Positions 44,943-53,470 of a stretch of 64,000 bases of DNA are shown in pieces. Below the pieces are notes generated by a model that searched no databases, was not told the origin of the DNA, and was given only the letters and a program-made list of their open reading frames with translations. Source of the DNA: Bacteroidota bacterium (lineage in GTDB: Bacteria; Bacteroidota; Bacteroidia; AKYH767-A; JAHEYN01); assembly GCA_023251555.1 (NCBI GenBank), contig JAHEYN010000012.1:1-64000 (forward strand), read 5' to 3'. Positions within the stretch are counted from its first letter, which is position 1. Each line of letters starts with the position of its first letter. Both the position numbers and the translations under genes were made by a program.

Positions 44943-44978
44943 TAGTTTTTCAATATTCAAAAACAAAATTTTTTTATA

Positions 44979-44986
44979 TATCTTTG
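44979..44986 (+). promoter_or_regulatory. -7 box TATCTTTG for the Ig-like lipoprotein
   Basis: Exact TAnnTTTG match followed by C, 50 bases before ATG 45037. Shares a 36-base AT-rich spacer with the divergent box at 44935..44942. Confidence 0.65.
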
Positions 44987-45036
44987 CGCCTGCCTGTAAA
45001 AATCAGGATTACAATATCCAAAATAACAAACTAAAA

Positions 45037-45732
45037 ATGCTTAACATGAACAAGAAAATTTTAACATTCGGCGCGATAGGATTTCTTGCCGGCAGCCTTT
45101 CCTTTGTTGGTTGCAAAAAAGATGATACTACTCCCCCCGAAATTTCTCTCAAGGGTGCAAGCACCATCGAAATTGACCTCGGCGACACATTTACTGATCC
45201 CGGAACTTCTGCTTCCGATGACAATGACGGGGATCTCTCTACCAAAGTTACTGCTTCCGGCACTGTTAACAATACGCAGGTCGGCACATACACCATCACC
45301 TATTCAGTGAGCGATGAGGCTGGTAACCCCGCTGCGGATGTAACAAGGGAAGTGAAAGTAAGAAGCAATAAGCTTGCTGGTACTTATGCGGTTGATGATG
45401 CAATAACCGGCACCTACAACGGTTCCGTTCAGTATAATGTAACCGTAACCCAGTCTTCTACAGCTTACAATAAGATAAATATTCAGAATTTCGGAGGCTA
45501 TGGAAACTCCGTGACTGTATATGCTTATGTGGAAGGAACCAATATTACGATCCCTTCCCAGATTCCCACAGGCATGCCTACTACCCCTGTTGATATCACA
45601 GGAACTACAATCTCCGGCGCAAGCGGAACATACAATGGCGGTATGTTTAAAATTACAAGTGTTTCTTACACTGCTGTTTACCCTAACAGCATTGGAGCAG
45701 ACAGCGGCGTTGCTACCTATACCAAGCAGTAA
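45037..45732 (+). CDS. lipoprotein with DUF5011/Ig-like domain and beta-rich C-terminal domain
   Basis: A 231-residue lipoprotein (or 228 if ATG 45046 is used; both are in frame). Signal peptide MNKKILTFGAIGFLAGSL and lipobox SFVGC. Residues ~30-112 are a DUF5011-type bacterial Ig-like domain: PPEISLKGASTIEIDLGD, then DPGTSASDDNDGDLS and VGTYTITYSVSDEAGNPA. The C-terminal ~115 residues form a second beta-rich domain (NKINIQNFGGYGNSVTVYAY) that seems related to the lipoprotein at 1516..1932. Own promoter and a strong terminator make it a single-gene unit. Probably surface exposed; function unknown. Confidence 0.85.
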   Translation: MLNMNKKILTFGAIGFLAGSLSFVGCKKDDTTPPEISLKGASTIEIDLGDTFTDPGTSASDDNDGDLSTKVTASGTVNNTQVGTYTITYSVSDEAGNPAADVTREVKVRSNKLAGTYAVDDAITGTYNGSVQYNVTVTQSSTAYNKINIQNFGGYGNSVTVYAYVEGTNITIPSQIPTGMPTTPVDITGTTISGASGTYNGGMFKITSVSYTAVYPNSIGADSGVATYTKQ

Positions 45733-45751
45733 TTTGTGGTGAACTCCTCAA

Positions 45752-45788
45752 AAACCCGCCCGGATGCGAAACCCGGGCGGGTTTTTTT
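45752..45788 (+). terminator. strong intrinsic terminator
   Basis: Twelve-base perfect stem AAACCCGCCCGG / CCGGGCGGGTTT with loop ATGCGAAAC and a following T-run, 20 bases after the stop at 45732. Confidence 0.92.
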
Positions 45789-45842
45789 ATTGATGATTGA
45801 ACACTCATACTGGCTAAAAGCTGAAAAAATCGTTCGGATAGT

Positions 45843-47744
45843 ATGGCAGCACCTTTTTTACAGTTAAAGATTTCTGTCAAAAGAATTGGAATCATTATGC
45901 TCCTGTATTCATTGTGCAGGCTGCTGTTCCTTCTTTTTAATATTAATTATTTTTCAGGAACGGGAACAGGAGCTATGCTTCTGTCGTTCGTGTATGGAAT
46001 ACGTTTCGATATTTCCGCTGTTACTTATACCAATGCTTTTTTTATTTTTTTTTCTCTTCTTCCATTTGCTTTTTTCGCCAACTGGTACCAGCGGGTACTT
46101 AAAATTGTCTTTTATCTTTTCAATATTCCGGCCTTGCTCCTTAACTGCATTGACCTTGCTTTTTTCCGCTTTACCCTTAAACGGACCACAGCAGACATTT
46201 TTTACCTTTTTAAGGTTGATAACGATGTTAAAAATGTACTGCCAAAACTCATAACCGACTTCTGGTATATTCTTCTGGTGCTGATTGTACTCGTTTTCAT
46301 TGCGGAATATCTCTACAGGAGAACTATGGAAAGAAATGTGGTTGCAAAAGAAGGCCGTAATGTACTGCAGTTCTTTGCTTACACTGTTATACTGGTTGTT
46401 GTTGCGGGGCTTGGCGTAATCGGCGCAAGAGGCGGAATGCAGTTACGGCCGGCAGGAATTATTAATGCGGCAGAGATTCAAAATGAAAAACAGGCGTCTC
46501 TTGTTCTCAATTCTGCCTTCACCGTAATTAAAACCCTGTTTAAAAATGAACTGAAGGAAGTTGCTTATATGCCTGCGGAAGAATGTGAACGGATCTTTCC
46601 CCTGCGCCATGAATATCACAAGCAGCCTCTTTTAAGAAATGTTAACGTGGTGATCATTATTATGGAAAGCTTTTCTTCTGAGTATATGGCTGGCATGAGC
46701 GGGAGAAAAGGGTATACACCCTTCCTGGATTCCCTTGCAGGCCAGGGTCTGCTTTTCCGCAATGCCTTTGCAAACGGGAAGCGATCCATCGATGCCATCC
46801 CCGCAATTCTTGCCGGGATACCGGAACTGATGAACAACCCTTATATCACATCTGCATATTCCGGTAACAGGATTAGTGGTATTGCAGGTTTGCTGAGGGA
46901 AAAAGGATACAGCACCTCTTTTTATCACGGGGGCATACGCGGCACCATGGGTTTCGATGCCTTTACAAAAGCAGCAGGCTTTGAACAATACTTGGGCAAG
47001 GAAGATTATGGGGATGACAAAGATTTCGATGGAACTTGGGGAATCTATGATGAGGAGTTTTTTGGTTTTTTTGCAGATAAGCTCAGCACTGCCCCCAGGC
47101 CTTTCCTGTCATGCATATTTTCGCTCTCTTCCCACCACCCTTACTCCATACCCGGAAAGTATAAAAATAAATTCCCGGAAGGTTCACTGCCCATCCATAA
47201 AAGCATAAGGTATTCTGACTTTGCGCTCCGTGAGTTTTTCAGGAAAGCCTCCTCCTCCTCATGGTTTGACAGCACTCTCTTTGTCATTACCGCAGATCAT
47301 ACCGGTCCCTCGGATAACCCCCGCTACCAGACCAGGACAGGTATGTTCAGCATACCTCTTGTTTTTTATATGCATGGCAGCAGTTTAAAAGGAGTCTCTC
47401 TGGAAATGGCGCAGCACATAGACATACTTCCTTCAGTCCTTGAGATCCTTGGTTATGATAAACCTTTTTACGCTTTCGGCAACAGTATTTTTGATACTTC
47501 GGCAACACATTATGCAATCAGCTTTCTTAATAACTCATATCAGTTTGTTTCGGGAGATTATGCCCTTGAGTTTGAAGATACCGCATCCTCCCGTTTATAT
47601 CACTATATTTCTGACACCCTCCTTCTGAACGATCTTTCCCGGGCAGAGCCGGCAATAAAAAAAGAATTGGAAACCCGGACCAAAGCCTTTATTCAGCTAT
47701 ACAACAACCTGATGATTAATAACAGGCTGAGGGGGAGGGAGTAG
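45843..47744 (+). CDS. LtaS-like membrane phosphoglycerol/phosphoethanolamine transferase (sulfatase fold)
   Basis: A 633-residue alkaline-phosphatase-superfamily enzyme: about five N-terminal membrane helices (to ~residue 190), then an extracytoplasmic sulfatase domain. Metal-site motifs are VIIIMESFSSEYM (about 270-282), the nucleophile region NGKRSIDAIPA where Ser (about 316) stands in place of the Thr of Staphylococcus LtaS, SLSSHHPYSIP, and VITADHTGPSDN (about 480). In Bacteroidota such proteins modify envelope glycolipids or glycans, not lipoteichoic acid. Lies after the strong terminator and is likely transcribed alone. The substrate is unknown. Confidence 0.85.
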   Translation: MAAPFLQLKISVKRIGIIMLLYSLCRLLFLLFNINYFSGTGTGAMLLSFVYGIRFDISAVTYTNAFFIFFSLLPFAFFANWYQRVLKIVFYLFNIPALLLNCIDLAFFRFTLKRTTADIFYLFKVDNDVKNVLPKLITDFWYILLVLIVLVFIAEYLYRRTMERNVVAKEGRNVLQFFAYTVILVVVAGLGVIGARGGMQLRPAGIINAAEIQNEKQASLVLNSAFTVIKTLFKNELKEVAYMPAEECERIFPLRHEYHKQPLLRNVNVVIIIMESFSSEYMAGMSGRKGYTPFLDSLAGQGLLFRNAFANGKRSIDAIPAILAGIPELMNNPYITSAYSGNRISGIAGLLREKGYSTSFYHGGIRGTMGFDAFTKAAGFEQYLGKEDYGDDKDFDGTWGIYDEEFFGFFADKLSTAPRPFLSCIFSLSSHHPYSIPGKYKNKFPEGSLPIHKSIRYSDFALREFFRKASSSSWFDSTLFVITADHTGPSDNPRYQTRTGMFSIPLVFYMHGSSLKGVSLEMAQHIDILPSVLEILGYDKPFYAFGNSIFDTSATHYAISFLNNSYQFVSGDYALEFEDTASSRLYHYISDTLLLNDLSRAEPAIKKELETRTKAFIQLYNNLMINNRLRGRE

Positions 47745-47870
47745 AAAGAGATCTATTGCCTTTCTGCGTCTCGGCTGCCTTCTGATGCTCGTCTATGTAA
47801 TGCTTGACGGGAATCATTCTCAGAAATACCCAATGGTCAATTTTGTTGCTTTAATGTTAAACCATTTGTT

Positions 47871-47888
47871 GGCAATGGTACCATTGCC
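47871..47888. promoter_or_regulatory. perfect 18-base palindrome
   Basis: GGCAATGGTACCATTGCC, a perfect palindrome in the 235-base gap before the TPR gene, 92 bases upstream of its ATG. No T-run follows, so it looks more like an operator for a dimeric regulator than a terminator; no regulator gene is near. Confidence 0.4.
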
Positions 47889-47979
47889 GGACCTGCCATT
47901 TATATCCCTCCGGGTACATAAATTTTTTTATTTTTACAGCATGCATAAGATTCGCCATTAAGAATAACAGCATCTGAAT

Positions 47980-48486
47980 ATGAAAAAGTTAATGCTACTC
48001 CTTGCAGCACTGGCAGTTTCCCTCACCGGGTATGTCCAGACGGCTGAAAGCTATTTTAAACAGGGCGAAAAGAAATATGAAGCAGGAAATTTTCATGATG
48101 CCATTACATTATATACCAGGGCTATCCAGACTGACCCGGGTAAAATCAATTATTACATCAGGCGCGGTTTCTGTAAAGGCCTTGATAACGATTACAAAGG
48201 CGCCATTGAGGATTATTCCAAAGTGATACAGATGGACCCGAAACACCGGTGGGCATATGTTTCAAGAGGAAGTGCAAAAAACAGGCTGGGTGATTACAAG
48301 AGCGCAATGGAAGATTTCAACAAGGCGCTTGAACTTGATCCGTCAGACCAGGAAGCCTATAACAACAGGGGCTTTTCCAAAAAAATGCTCGGCGATAAGG
48401 AAGGTGCCTGCGAGGACTGGCAAAAGTCGAAGAAGCTTGGAAATGAAGAAGCAAAGATTATTCTGAAAAATAATTATTGTAAATAA
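47980..48486 (+). CDS. secreted TPR-repeat protein
   Basis: A 168-residue protein: signal peptide 1-~19 (MKKLMLLLAALAVSLTG), then about three tetratricopeptide repeats (YFKQGEKKYEAGNFHDAIT; GFCKGLDNDYKGAIEDYSK; RGSAKNRLGDYKSAMEDFN) plus a capping helix (GACEDWQKSKKLGNEEAK). A periplasmic scaffold is likely. The next gene follows after 7 bases. Confidence 0.88.
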   Translation: MKKLMLLLAALAVSLTGYVQTAESYFKQGEKKYEAGNFHDAITLYTRAIQTDPGKINYYIRRGFCKGLDNDYKGAIEDYSKVIQMDPKHRWAYVSRGSAKNRLGDYKSAMEDFNKALELDPSDQEAYNNRGFSKKMLGDKEGACEDWQKSKKLGNEEAKIILKNNYCK

Positions 48487-48493
48487 AATCACT

Positions 48494-48889
48494 ATGCCCC
48501 GCTGTTCCCTTGCTCTTGCAGCCCTGTTTTCAATCCTTACCTTAAACTCTTTCACGGCTTTGATGCCGGATGACAGGGACTGGAATGATTGCCTTAAGAA
48601 ATATGAATCGAAGTGGGGAGAATACTGTGTACAGTGCCAGGATTATAAAAACAGTTACCGCGTGAACCTCAGGAACGTGTGTGCCGAAAAAATTGATGCA
48701 AAGGTCGCTGTGCAGGAATCGGATAAGAGATGGAGAACTTTTATCAAAACACAGATGTCCCCCGGTGATACAATGATTGCCTATGCCTGTAATGGAACCG
48801 GGAAATACCTCTACTGGGTATGCAGGGCGGGAGATAAATCCACCGTATTGCCGTCGGATGAGGAAATCAATGCCGGGTACAGCAAGTAA
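48494..48889 (+). CDS. small secreted protein with six cysteines
   Basis: A 131-residue protein with a signal peptide ([19 protein letters not shown]) and a mature part of ~108 residues. Six Cys (in DWNDC, EYCVQC, NVC, IAYAC, YWVC) suggest three disulfide bonds in the periplasm or outside. No family recognised; the strand pattern DAKVAVQES and the [17 protein letters not shown] stretch suggest a compact beta fold. Lies between the TPR gene (7 bases) and pyrD (5 bases). Confidence 0.78.
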   Translation: MPRCSLALAALFSILTLNSFTALMPDDRDWNDCLKKYESKWGEYCVQCQDYKNSYRVNLRNVCAEKIDAKVAVQESDKRWRTFIKTQMSPGDTMIAYACNGTGKYLYWVCRAGDKSTVLPSDEEINAGYSK

Positions 48890-48894
48890 AGCTG

Positions 48895-49932
48895 ATGTAT
48901 AAATATTTTATCCGCCCGTTTCTCTTTCTGTTCCCTCCCGAAACGGCACATGGGCTGGCTGCTTTTTTTCTCAGGTTAATTGTTTTGGTGCCTGGACTCT
49001 CTCTTATTATCAGAAAAATATACTCGGTTCAGGATCCGCGTCTTGAACGTAATCTTTTTGGCCTTACTTTTCCCAACCCTGTGGGCCTTGCAGCAGGATT
49101 TGATAAGAATGCCACGCTTATTGATGAGCTTGCCTGCCTGGGGTTCGGGCATATTGAGATTGGCACCGTTACCCCTCTTGCCCAACCCGGCAACCCCAGG
49201 CCGCGCTCGTTCAGGCTTAGCGGGGATGATGCCCTGATGAACCGTATGGGTTTTAATAATGACGGAGCGGAGGAGGTGATAAAAAAACTCAGGAATAGAA
49301 AAACAAAAATCATTATAGGCGGAAATATCGGTAAGAATAAAATTACTGCATACGAGGCTGCTGCCGGTGATTATGAAAAATGTTTTGAAAAATTATTTGA
49401 TTTTGTGGATTATTTTACGGTGAATGTGAGTTCTCCCAATACTCCCGGGCTCAGGGCGTTGCAGGATAAAGAGCCTCTCCTGAAACTGCTTTCCGGACTG
49501 CAGAACCTGAACAGAAAGAAAAAAAAGCCTAAGCCTTTATTGCTTAAGATTGCTCCCGACCTTTCGGACCTTCAGCTGGATGATGTAATAGAAATTGTCA
49601 AAACACTCGGGATTGACGGAGTGGTTGCAACAAATACTACCCTCAGCAGGGAAGTTCTTTCTTCCGACAGGCAAAAAGCCCTGAAACTGGGCGACGGAGG
49701 AATCAGCGGAAAGCCTTTGTCAGCAAGGGCTACAGAGGTTATCAGGTATCTGTCAGAAAAGTCCGGGAATACATTCCCTATAATAGGAGTGGGGGGAATC
49801 CACTCTCCCCAGGATGCCATTGATAAGATAAAAGCAGGGGCAACCCTTGTGCAGCTTTATACCGGTTTTATATACGAAGGGCCGGCCCTCGTGAGGAAGA
49901 TAAATAAGGCTATTCTCAATAATAATATATGA
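48895..49932 (+). CDS. pyrD: dihydroorotate dehydrogenase (quinone), class 2
   Basis: Membrane-associated FMN enzyme of pyrimidine synthesis that oxidises dihydroorotate with quinone. 345 residues. The N-terminal helix pair ([20 protein letters not shown]) is the class 2 membrane/quinone site. Then [38 protein letters not shown], the catalytic Ser segment [13 protein letters not shown], and the FMN phosphate site [15 protein letters not shown]. Its stop overlaps the start of the next phosphatase gene (ATGA). Confidence 0.97.
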   Translation: MYKYFIRPFLFLFPPETAHGLAAFFLRLIVLVPGLSLIIRKIYSVQDPRLERNLFGLTFPNPVGLAAGFDKNATLIDELACLGFGHIEIGTVTPLAQPGNPRPRSFRLSGDDALMNRMGFNNDGAEEVIKKLRNRKTKIIIGGNIGKNKITAYEAAAGDYEKCFEKLFDFVDYFTVNVSSPNTPGLRALQDKEPLLKLLSGLQNLNRKKKKPKPLLLKIAPDLSDLQLDDVIEIVKTLGIDGVVATNTTLSREVLSSDRQKALKLGDGGISGKPLSARATEVIRYLSEKSGNTFPIIGVGGIHSPQDAIDKIKAGATLVQLYTGFIYEGPALVRKINKAILNNNI

Positions 49933-52088
49933 GGAAAACACTTGTCTCAGTACTTTTCGTTTCACTGCTTCAATGCGGTGTGTTTGCCTCTAAAAGAGAT
50001 TCTCTTGAAACGCTTCTCAAAACCTCCCGCGAAGATACTTCCAAGGCAATTCTTCTCCTGCGCCTCAGTGAAGATATCCGGTTTACGGACCCTCCCGCCG
50101 CCATGGATTACGGGAAACGTGCCGTGAACCTGGCAGAGAGGCTTGGCGCTGACAATGAGAAGGATAAATCACCTGCATATAAAAGAGTTGCAGCATTGAC
50201 ACTCATTAATTATGGCAACCTTTTAAAGGAGCGCTCTGACTTTGAAGGGGCTCTGGCATCTTATAAGAAGGTTGCCCGTATAGCTGCTGAAATAAAAAAT
50301 GATTTGTTTCTTGCCAAGTCCATTATAAATCAGGGTATTACATATTCTTCAAAAGGAGACTTCCTGCGAGCTATTCCCCTCCTTTTTGAAGGTATGAAGA
50401 TCGCTGATAAGCTTCAGGATAAAGGTCTTGTCGTCGTGGCTCTCATTAATATCGCCCAGGCTTACAAAGTGCAGAAAAACTATGATCTGAGCCTCAGTTA
50501 CTATGACCAGGCCCTCAGGATAGTTGATGAAAAAGGTGATAAACTCAAATACATCGGCATCATGAATAATAAAGGTCTGGTATACCAGGAAACGGGAAGA
50601 TACGCCGAAGCAATTGAAGCCTTTGAAAAAACGGCAAAGATATCGGATGAAATGCATGATATCATTAATAAAACCAAAGCCGTTTCAAATATTGCAGTAG
50701 TATATTATTCACAGAAGAAATACGACAAGGCCCTGGAAAGTTTTTTTAATGCGCTCAGTATTTTTGAAGCCAATGGCTTTAAATCGGATGCCGCCAATAC
50801 AATTAATGCAATCGCATCCATTTATGTTGAGAAGGGTAATCTTGAAAAGGGAATCACATATCTTATGAAAGCTCTTTCAATGGCAAAGGAGCAGGGGGAT
50901 ATGGATCTCCTGCAAGCCGTATATGATAACCTTTCCCAGACATTCGAAAGAAAAAAAGATTTCCGGGAGGCATACCGCTATCATATACTTTATACGCAGG
51001 TGAAAGACAGCCTTTTTAATCTTGAGAATACAAAAAATGTTTCAAAGCTTCAGACCGAATATGAAACGGACAAAAAAAATAAAGAAATACAGCTGCTCAA
51101 TAAAGATAAGCAGATACAATCCTCACAGCTTAGATGGCAAAAGTCTCTTAACTACGGCGTTATCATGGGTCTTCTTTTGTTTGCCGCGCTTGCTTTTTTC
51201 ATCTACCGCGGTTACCGGGAGAAAAGAAATGCCAACAGGACATTGGAAGTTAAAAACCGGAAACTCGAACAGGCATATCATATTATTGAGCTTAACAGGG
51301 ATGAGATTGTTCAGAAAAATAAAGATATAACTGACAGCATCAACTATGCCCGCCGGATACAGCAGGCTATTCTCCCTCCTGTTGAGATGGTTTATAAAAC
51401 GCTCGGCGACTCATTTATTGTGTATAAACCCAAAGATGTTGTCAGTGGTGATTTTTATGTATTCTCCCAGAAGGGAAGTAAGGTTATATTGGCTGCTGTT
51501 GACTGTACGGGGCACGGGGTTCCCGGCGCTTTTATGAGCATGATCGGCAATGACCTTCTAAACCAGATTATTGTTGAAAAAAATATTACCAGGCCTTCTG
51601 AGATACTTGATAACCTGCATCTTGGTGTCAAACAGGCACTGAAGCAGGACAGGGAAGGTTCTGAAACCCGCGATGGGATGGATGTCGCATTATGCGTGGC
51701 CAATATGAAAGATCATACGATTGAGTACGCCGGTGCCAACCGCCCGCTGTGGATCGTGAGAAAAACCGCGGCTCCCGTTATAGAAGAGATTAAGCCCGAC
51801 AAATATCCCATTGCAGGCTTGCAGACCGGAGAAGAAAGAATATTTACCAACCATTCCCTGCTGTTTAATCCTGGGGATACTTTTTATATTTTTACCGATG
51901 GCTATTCCGACCAGTTCGGAGGTGAAGACGGGAAAAAATTCATGTCAAAAAGATTTAAAGAACAATTGCTGTCGATCCAGCATCTCCCCATGAGAGAACA
52001 GGGAAGGAAAATCGAAGAGAAATTTGAATCATGGAGAGGAGATCTTGAACAGGTGGATGATGTGCTTGTGCTTGGCTTCAGGTTGTAA
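49929..52088 (+). CDS. TPR-containing SpoIIE-type serine phosphatase, second paralogue
   Basis: A 719-residue protein built like the one at 25955..27946: signal peptide (1-~20), six to seven TPRs (about 60-340; [38 protein letters not shown]), charged coiled coil ending in [13 protein letters not shown], a membrane helix ~405-425 ([16 protein letters not shown]), a second coiled coil, and the phosphatase domain with [30 protein letters not shown] and RDGMDVALC. The shared EIQLLNKDK segment shows common ancestry. It is translationally coupled to pyrD and followed by the M16 gene after 17 bases. Confidence 0.9.
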   Translation: MRKTLVSVLFVSLLQCGVFASKRDSLETLLKTSREDTSKAILLLRLSEDIRFTDPPAAMDYGKRAVNLAERLGADNEKDKSPAYKRVAALTLINYGNLLKERSDFEGALASYKKVARIAAEIKNDLFLAKSIINQGITYSSKGDFLRAIPLLFEGMKIADKLQDKGLVVVALINIAQAYKVQKNYDLSLSYYDQALRIVDEKGDKLKYIGIMNNKGLVYQETGRYAEAIEAFEKTAKISDEMHDIINKTKAVSNIAVVYYSQKKYDKALESFFNALSIFEANGFKSDAANTINAIASIYVEKGNLEKGITYLMKALSMAKEQGDMDLLQAVYDNLSQTFERKKDFREAYRYHILYTQVKDSLFNLENTKNVSKLQTEYETDKKNKEIQLLNKDKQIQSSQLRWQKSLNYGVIMGLLLFAALAFFIYRGYREKRNANRTLEVKNRKLEQAYHIIELNRDEIVQKNKDITDSINYARRIQQAILPPVEMVYKTLGDSFIVYKPKDVVSGDFYVFSQKGSKVILAAVDCTGHGVPGAFMSMIGNDLLNQIIVEKNITRPSEILDNLHLGVKQALKQDREGSETRDGMDVALCVANMKDHTIEYAGANRPLWIVRKTAAPVIEEIKPDKYPIAGLQTGEERIFTNHSLLFNPGDTFYIFTDGYSDQFGGEDGKKFMSKRFKEQLLSIQHLPMREQGRKIEEKFESWRGDLEQVDDVLVLGFRL

Positions 52089-52105
52089 TAAAATTAAAAA
52101 ACAGT

Positions 52106-53413
52106 ATGCAGGCAATTAACAGGAAAACAGCACCTGCCTTCGGGCAGCTTGAAAAAATAGATATCATCCGGGCCAGTGAGAAAAAACTGGATAACGGGAT
52201 TCTTTTATACTATGTGTCGGCCGATATTCACGACCTGGTTAAGATTGAATTTATCTTTCCCGCCGGAAAATGGTTCGACACGAAACCTATGATTTCTTTC
52301 GTCACCAACAAGATGCTCACCGAAGGGACAAAAAACAAAACAGCTGCGGAAATTGCAGCTGCGATTGACTATTACGGGGCTTTTCTTCAAACAGAAACAA
52401 CTGCTGATTTTGCAACCGTATGCATCTTTTCACTCAACAAACATCTTTCAAAGCTGCTTCCGGTAGTGAAAGAAATCCTTACAGAGCCCTTATTCCCGGA
52501 GAAAGAGAAAGAAATATTTATCCGCAACAAAAAGCAGCAGCTTGAAATCAGCAACGAACAGGTGGATTATACCGCCCGGAAAAAATTTGCCGAAGCCCTC
52601 TTCGGATCCGCCCACCCTTATGGTCATTATGTGAAACCCGAAGAGTATGATGCGGTTGAACAGCAGTATATGATTTCTTTTTACCGGCAGCATTATAATT
52701 ACAGGAACTGCAGGATTATTGTCTCCGGGAAGGCAGATGATAATGTGCTCAGCCTGGTCAACCGGACTTTCGGAACTGATAAATGGAATGACACGGGAGA
52801 GTCTTCTCTATTGACTATGCCCGTTCATACGCCTTCTCCTTCACCTGTAAAGAATAATCATTTTGAAAAGAAAGATGCAGTTCAGTTTGCTATCAGGATC
52901 GGGAAACCTCTTTTTAACAAAACACATCATGATTACCCCGGGCTGCAGGTGCTGAATACTGTTTTGGGCGGCTATTTCGGCTCAAGACTGATGTCAAATA
53001 TCCGGGAAGATAAGGGATTCACCTATGGGATAGGTTCCGCTCTTGTTTCCCTCACTAATGCAGGTTACTTATATATTGCAACTGAAGTGGGTGCAGAAGT
53101 GTGTAATCGTGCTGTAGATGAAATTTATGCCGAAATAGCCCGTCTGGCTGAGGAGCCTGTTGGAAAAGACGAATTGCAGCTTGTCAGGAATTATATTATG
53201 GGCACTTTTCTGAAGAGCATTGACGGGCCTTTTGCCCTTGCCGATAAATTCAAAGCTATAATGCTGTATGGGCTGGATTACAGCTACTACGATACCTTTA
53301 TCTCCACTGTTCAGAATATTACTCCCGACGGATTGCTCGGTCTGGCAAAAAAATATTTTGGCAGAGATACCTTTTACCAGGTGACAGTTGGAAAATCCTT
53401 TGAAAAAAGTTGA
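52106..53413 (+). CDS. M16-family peptidase homologue lacking the zinc motif
   Basis: A 435-residue protein with two M16 domains; the second has YFGSRLMSNIREDKGFTYG, the family's C-terminal R/Y motif. In the first domain, where active members have HxxEH, this protein reads FVTNKMLTEGTKNKTAAEI, so zinc cannot be bound in the usual way. No signal peptide. M16 enzymes often work as pairs of one active and one inactive subunit; this looks like an inactive partner, but no active subunit gene is adjacent. Confidence 0.88.
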   Translation: MQAINRKTAPAFGQLEKIDIIRASEKKLDNGILLYYVSADIHDLVKIEFIFPAGKWFDTKPMISFVTNKMLTEGTKNKTAAEIAAAIDYYGAFLQTETTADFATVCIFSLNKHLSKLLPVVKEILTEPLFPEKEKEIFIRNKKQQLEISNEQVDYTARKKFAEALFGSAHPYGHYVKPEEYDAVEQQYMISFYRQHYNYRNCRIIVSGKADDNVLSLVNRTFGTDKWNDTGESSLLTMPVHTPSPSPVKNNHFEKKDAVQFAIRIGKPLFNKTHHDYPGLQVLNTVLGGYFGSRLMSNIREDKGFTYGIGSALVSLTNAGYLYIATEVGAEVCNRAVDEIYAEIARLAEEPVGKDELQLVRNYIMGTFLKSIDGPFALADKFKAIMLYGLDYSYYDTFISTVQNITPDGLLGLAKKYFGRDTFYQVTVGKSFEKS

Positions 53414-53440
53414 TATTCCCGCATTTATTTTGTAAATTTG
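53409..53440 (+). promoter_or_regulatory. promoter of the large T9SS protein
   Basis: -33 GTTG (53409..53412), 20-base spacer, -7 TAAATTTG (53433..53440) followed by C; 30 bases before the GTG start. One of the two best full matches to the Bacteroidota promoter in the window. Confidence 0.7.
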
Positions 53441-53470
53441 CCATTAGGGATATCTCTATCAATTCATTAG

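Noticed and set aside
47785-47961. 58-residue open frame (MLVYVMLDGN...) spanning the gap before the TPR gene
   Set aside because: No ribosome site, no recognisable domain, runs through the palindrome and AT-rich upstream region of the next gene; likely chance.
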